Under the pieces are notes generated by a model. The model was given only the letters and a program-made list of their open reading frames with translations. It was not told the origin of the DNA and ran no database searches. Both the position numbers and the translations under genes were made by a program. A DNA stretch of 64,000 bases from Streptomyces curacoi (GTDB lineage Bacteria; Actinomycetota; Actinomycetes; Streptomycetales; Streptomycetaceae), in assembly GCF_001513975.1 (NCBI RefSeq), contig NZ_KQ947986.1, positions 1-64,000 of the forward strand, given 5' to 3'. Below, one piece after another: positions 63,230 to 64,000 of the stretch. Numbering within the stretch: position 1 is the first letter of the stretch; the number at the start of each line of letters is the position of its first letter.

Positions 63230-64000
63230 ATGCGCAACACGGCGAGCGGCATGCGCGGTACGGCGATCTGGACGGCGGCAGCGGTGGGCGCGGCCCTGCT
63301 GACGGTGCTGGGCCCGGCGAGCGAGGCGTCCGGCGCGACGACCCTGGTGGTGGCGACCGACGGGAGCGACTCGGCGCCGGGCACCGTGGACCGGCCGCTG
63401 CGGAGCATCCAGCGGGCCGTGGACCTGGCGAAGCCCGGTGACGTCATCTCCGTGCGCGGCGGCAGGTACGCCCTCACCGACAACATCACCATCACCGCCT
63501 CGGGCACCGCCTCCCAGCCCATCACCCTCGGCGCCCACCAGGGCGAGCGCGTGATCGTCGACGGCGAGCAACTGCCCGCCAGTCACACGCCGGTCGGCGG
63601 CAGCATCCCGCGGGCCGAACGCGGCGCGATCCACATGGAGGCCTCCCACTGGCGGATCTCGGGCCTGGAACTCGTCAACGGCCCGTACGGCGTCTACTGC
63701 GACGGCTGCAACAACAACGTCTTCTCCCGGCTGTCCACGCACGACAACTACGAATCCGGCTTCCAGCTCCAGGGTTCGTCCAGCAACAACCAGATCCTGA
63801 ACCTGGACAGTTACGGCAACCGCGATCCGCGCAAGAACGGCGAGAGCGCCGACGGTCTGGCCGTCAAGGAGGGCAGCGGAACCGGCAACGTGGTGCGCGG
63901 CGCCCGCCTGTGGAACAACGTCGACGACGGGTTCGACGCCTGGAAGTTCGCCTCGCCGATCGTCATCGAGAACACGGTCGCGTACGGCAACGGTTTCAAC
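63230..64000 (+). CDS. Secreted pectate lyase, family 9-like parallel beta-helix (cut by the window end)
   Basis: The first 257 codons of a longer gene. Signal peptide about 1-34 (AIWTAAAVGAALLTVLGPASEASG). TDGSDSAPGTVDRPLRSIQRAV and ISGLELVNGPYGVYCDGCNNN define the right-handed beta-helix. SADGLAVKEGSGTGNVVRG and WNNVDDGFDAWKF match the calcium/catalytic rungs of PL9 pectate lyases (Asp-rich). The ATG at 63230 follows GGGAGG. It is the last gene in the window; the lyase cleaves pectin outside the cell. Confidence 0.87.
   Translation, partial: MRNTASGMRGTAIWTAAAVGAALLTVLGPASEASGATTLVVATDGSDSAPGTVDRPLRSIQRAVDLAKPGDVISVRGGRYALTDNITITASGTASQPITLGAHQGERVIVDGEQLPASHTPVGGSIPRAERGAIHMEASHWRISGLELVNGPYGVYCDGCNNNVFSRLSTHDNYESGFQLQGSSSNNQILNLDSYGNRDPRKNGESADGLAVKEGSGTGNVVRGARLWNNVDDGFDAWKFASPIVIENTVAYGNGFN

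Overview
The window is high-GC DNA from a Streptomyces or a very close relative. The evidence is extreme third-position GC, GGAGG-type ribosome binding sites, GTG and TTG starts, an ergothioneine egtABCD cluster, furA-katG, MsiK-type sugar ABC genes without an ATPase, many secreted hydrolases, and two promoters of the sigma-B pattern GNNT-N16-GGGTAC. No tRNA, rRNA, CRISPR array, integrase or complete insertion sequence was seen. The mobile-looking DNA is one MITE-like inverted repeat (63052-63143) and one local tandem duplication (17213-17484).

Layout. 1-14575: a glycan locus, almost all on the minus strand. A UDP-glucuronate-decarboxylase-like epimerase and a carbamoyltransferase are followed by a chain of genes joined by 4-base ATGA/GTGA overlaps. 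The chain holds the D-glycero-D-manno-heptose activation set (gmhA, hldE, gmhB) interleaved with seven glycosyltransferases of GT2, GT4 and GT9 type. A pyruvyltransferase and a flavoprotein lie beyond it. Together they predict a nucleotide-activated heptose built into a carbamoylated, possibly pyruvylated surface or secreted glycan. 14934-22037: stress genes (hemerythrin, MFS exporter, a BON/phosphoesterase/nucleotidyltransferase operon with a sigma-B-like promoter, an AIF-like flavoprotein), plus a nonsense-broken gene and 136-bp tandem repeats made from a gene tail. 22038-24734: katG with its Fur-family regulator. 25231-26607: secreted streptogrisin-type protease.

26679-30593: a five-gene, overlap-coupled minus-strand operon with no assigned function: a 61-residue peptide, a 236-residue unknown, two paralogous DUF6895-like proteins, and a serine hydrolase of class C beta-lactamase fold without a signal peptide. 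This is the best candidate for an undescribed system. 30875-38454: CorC/HlyC-type membrane proteins, an acyltransferase and a BlaI/M56 pair (the acyltransferase and the M56 peptidase both frameshifted), a TerB protein behind a perfect dyad, an LCP ligase and TatA.

38573-52733: carbohydrate use. A LacI-controlled ABC importer and glycosidase run leftward and a 1220-residue secreted multidomain glycoside hydrolase runs rightward. Four identical CGAACCGGTTCG palindromes sit between them. A secreted zinc protease and a Tat-exported arabinan-type hydrolase follow. 52983-57566: amidase, NfeD-like/flotillin pair, and a PemK-like toxin convergent with a bacterial-type PARG. 57879-62252: egtABCD. The window ends with dodecin, a HAD phosphatase, the MITE-like repeat and the start of a family-9-like pectate lyase.
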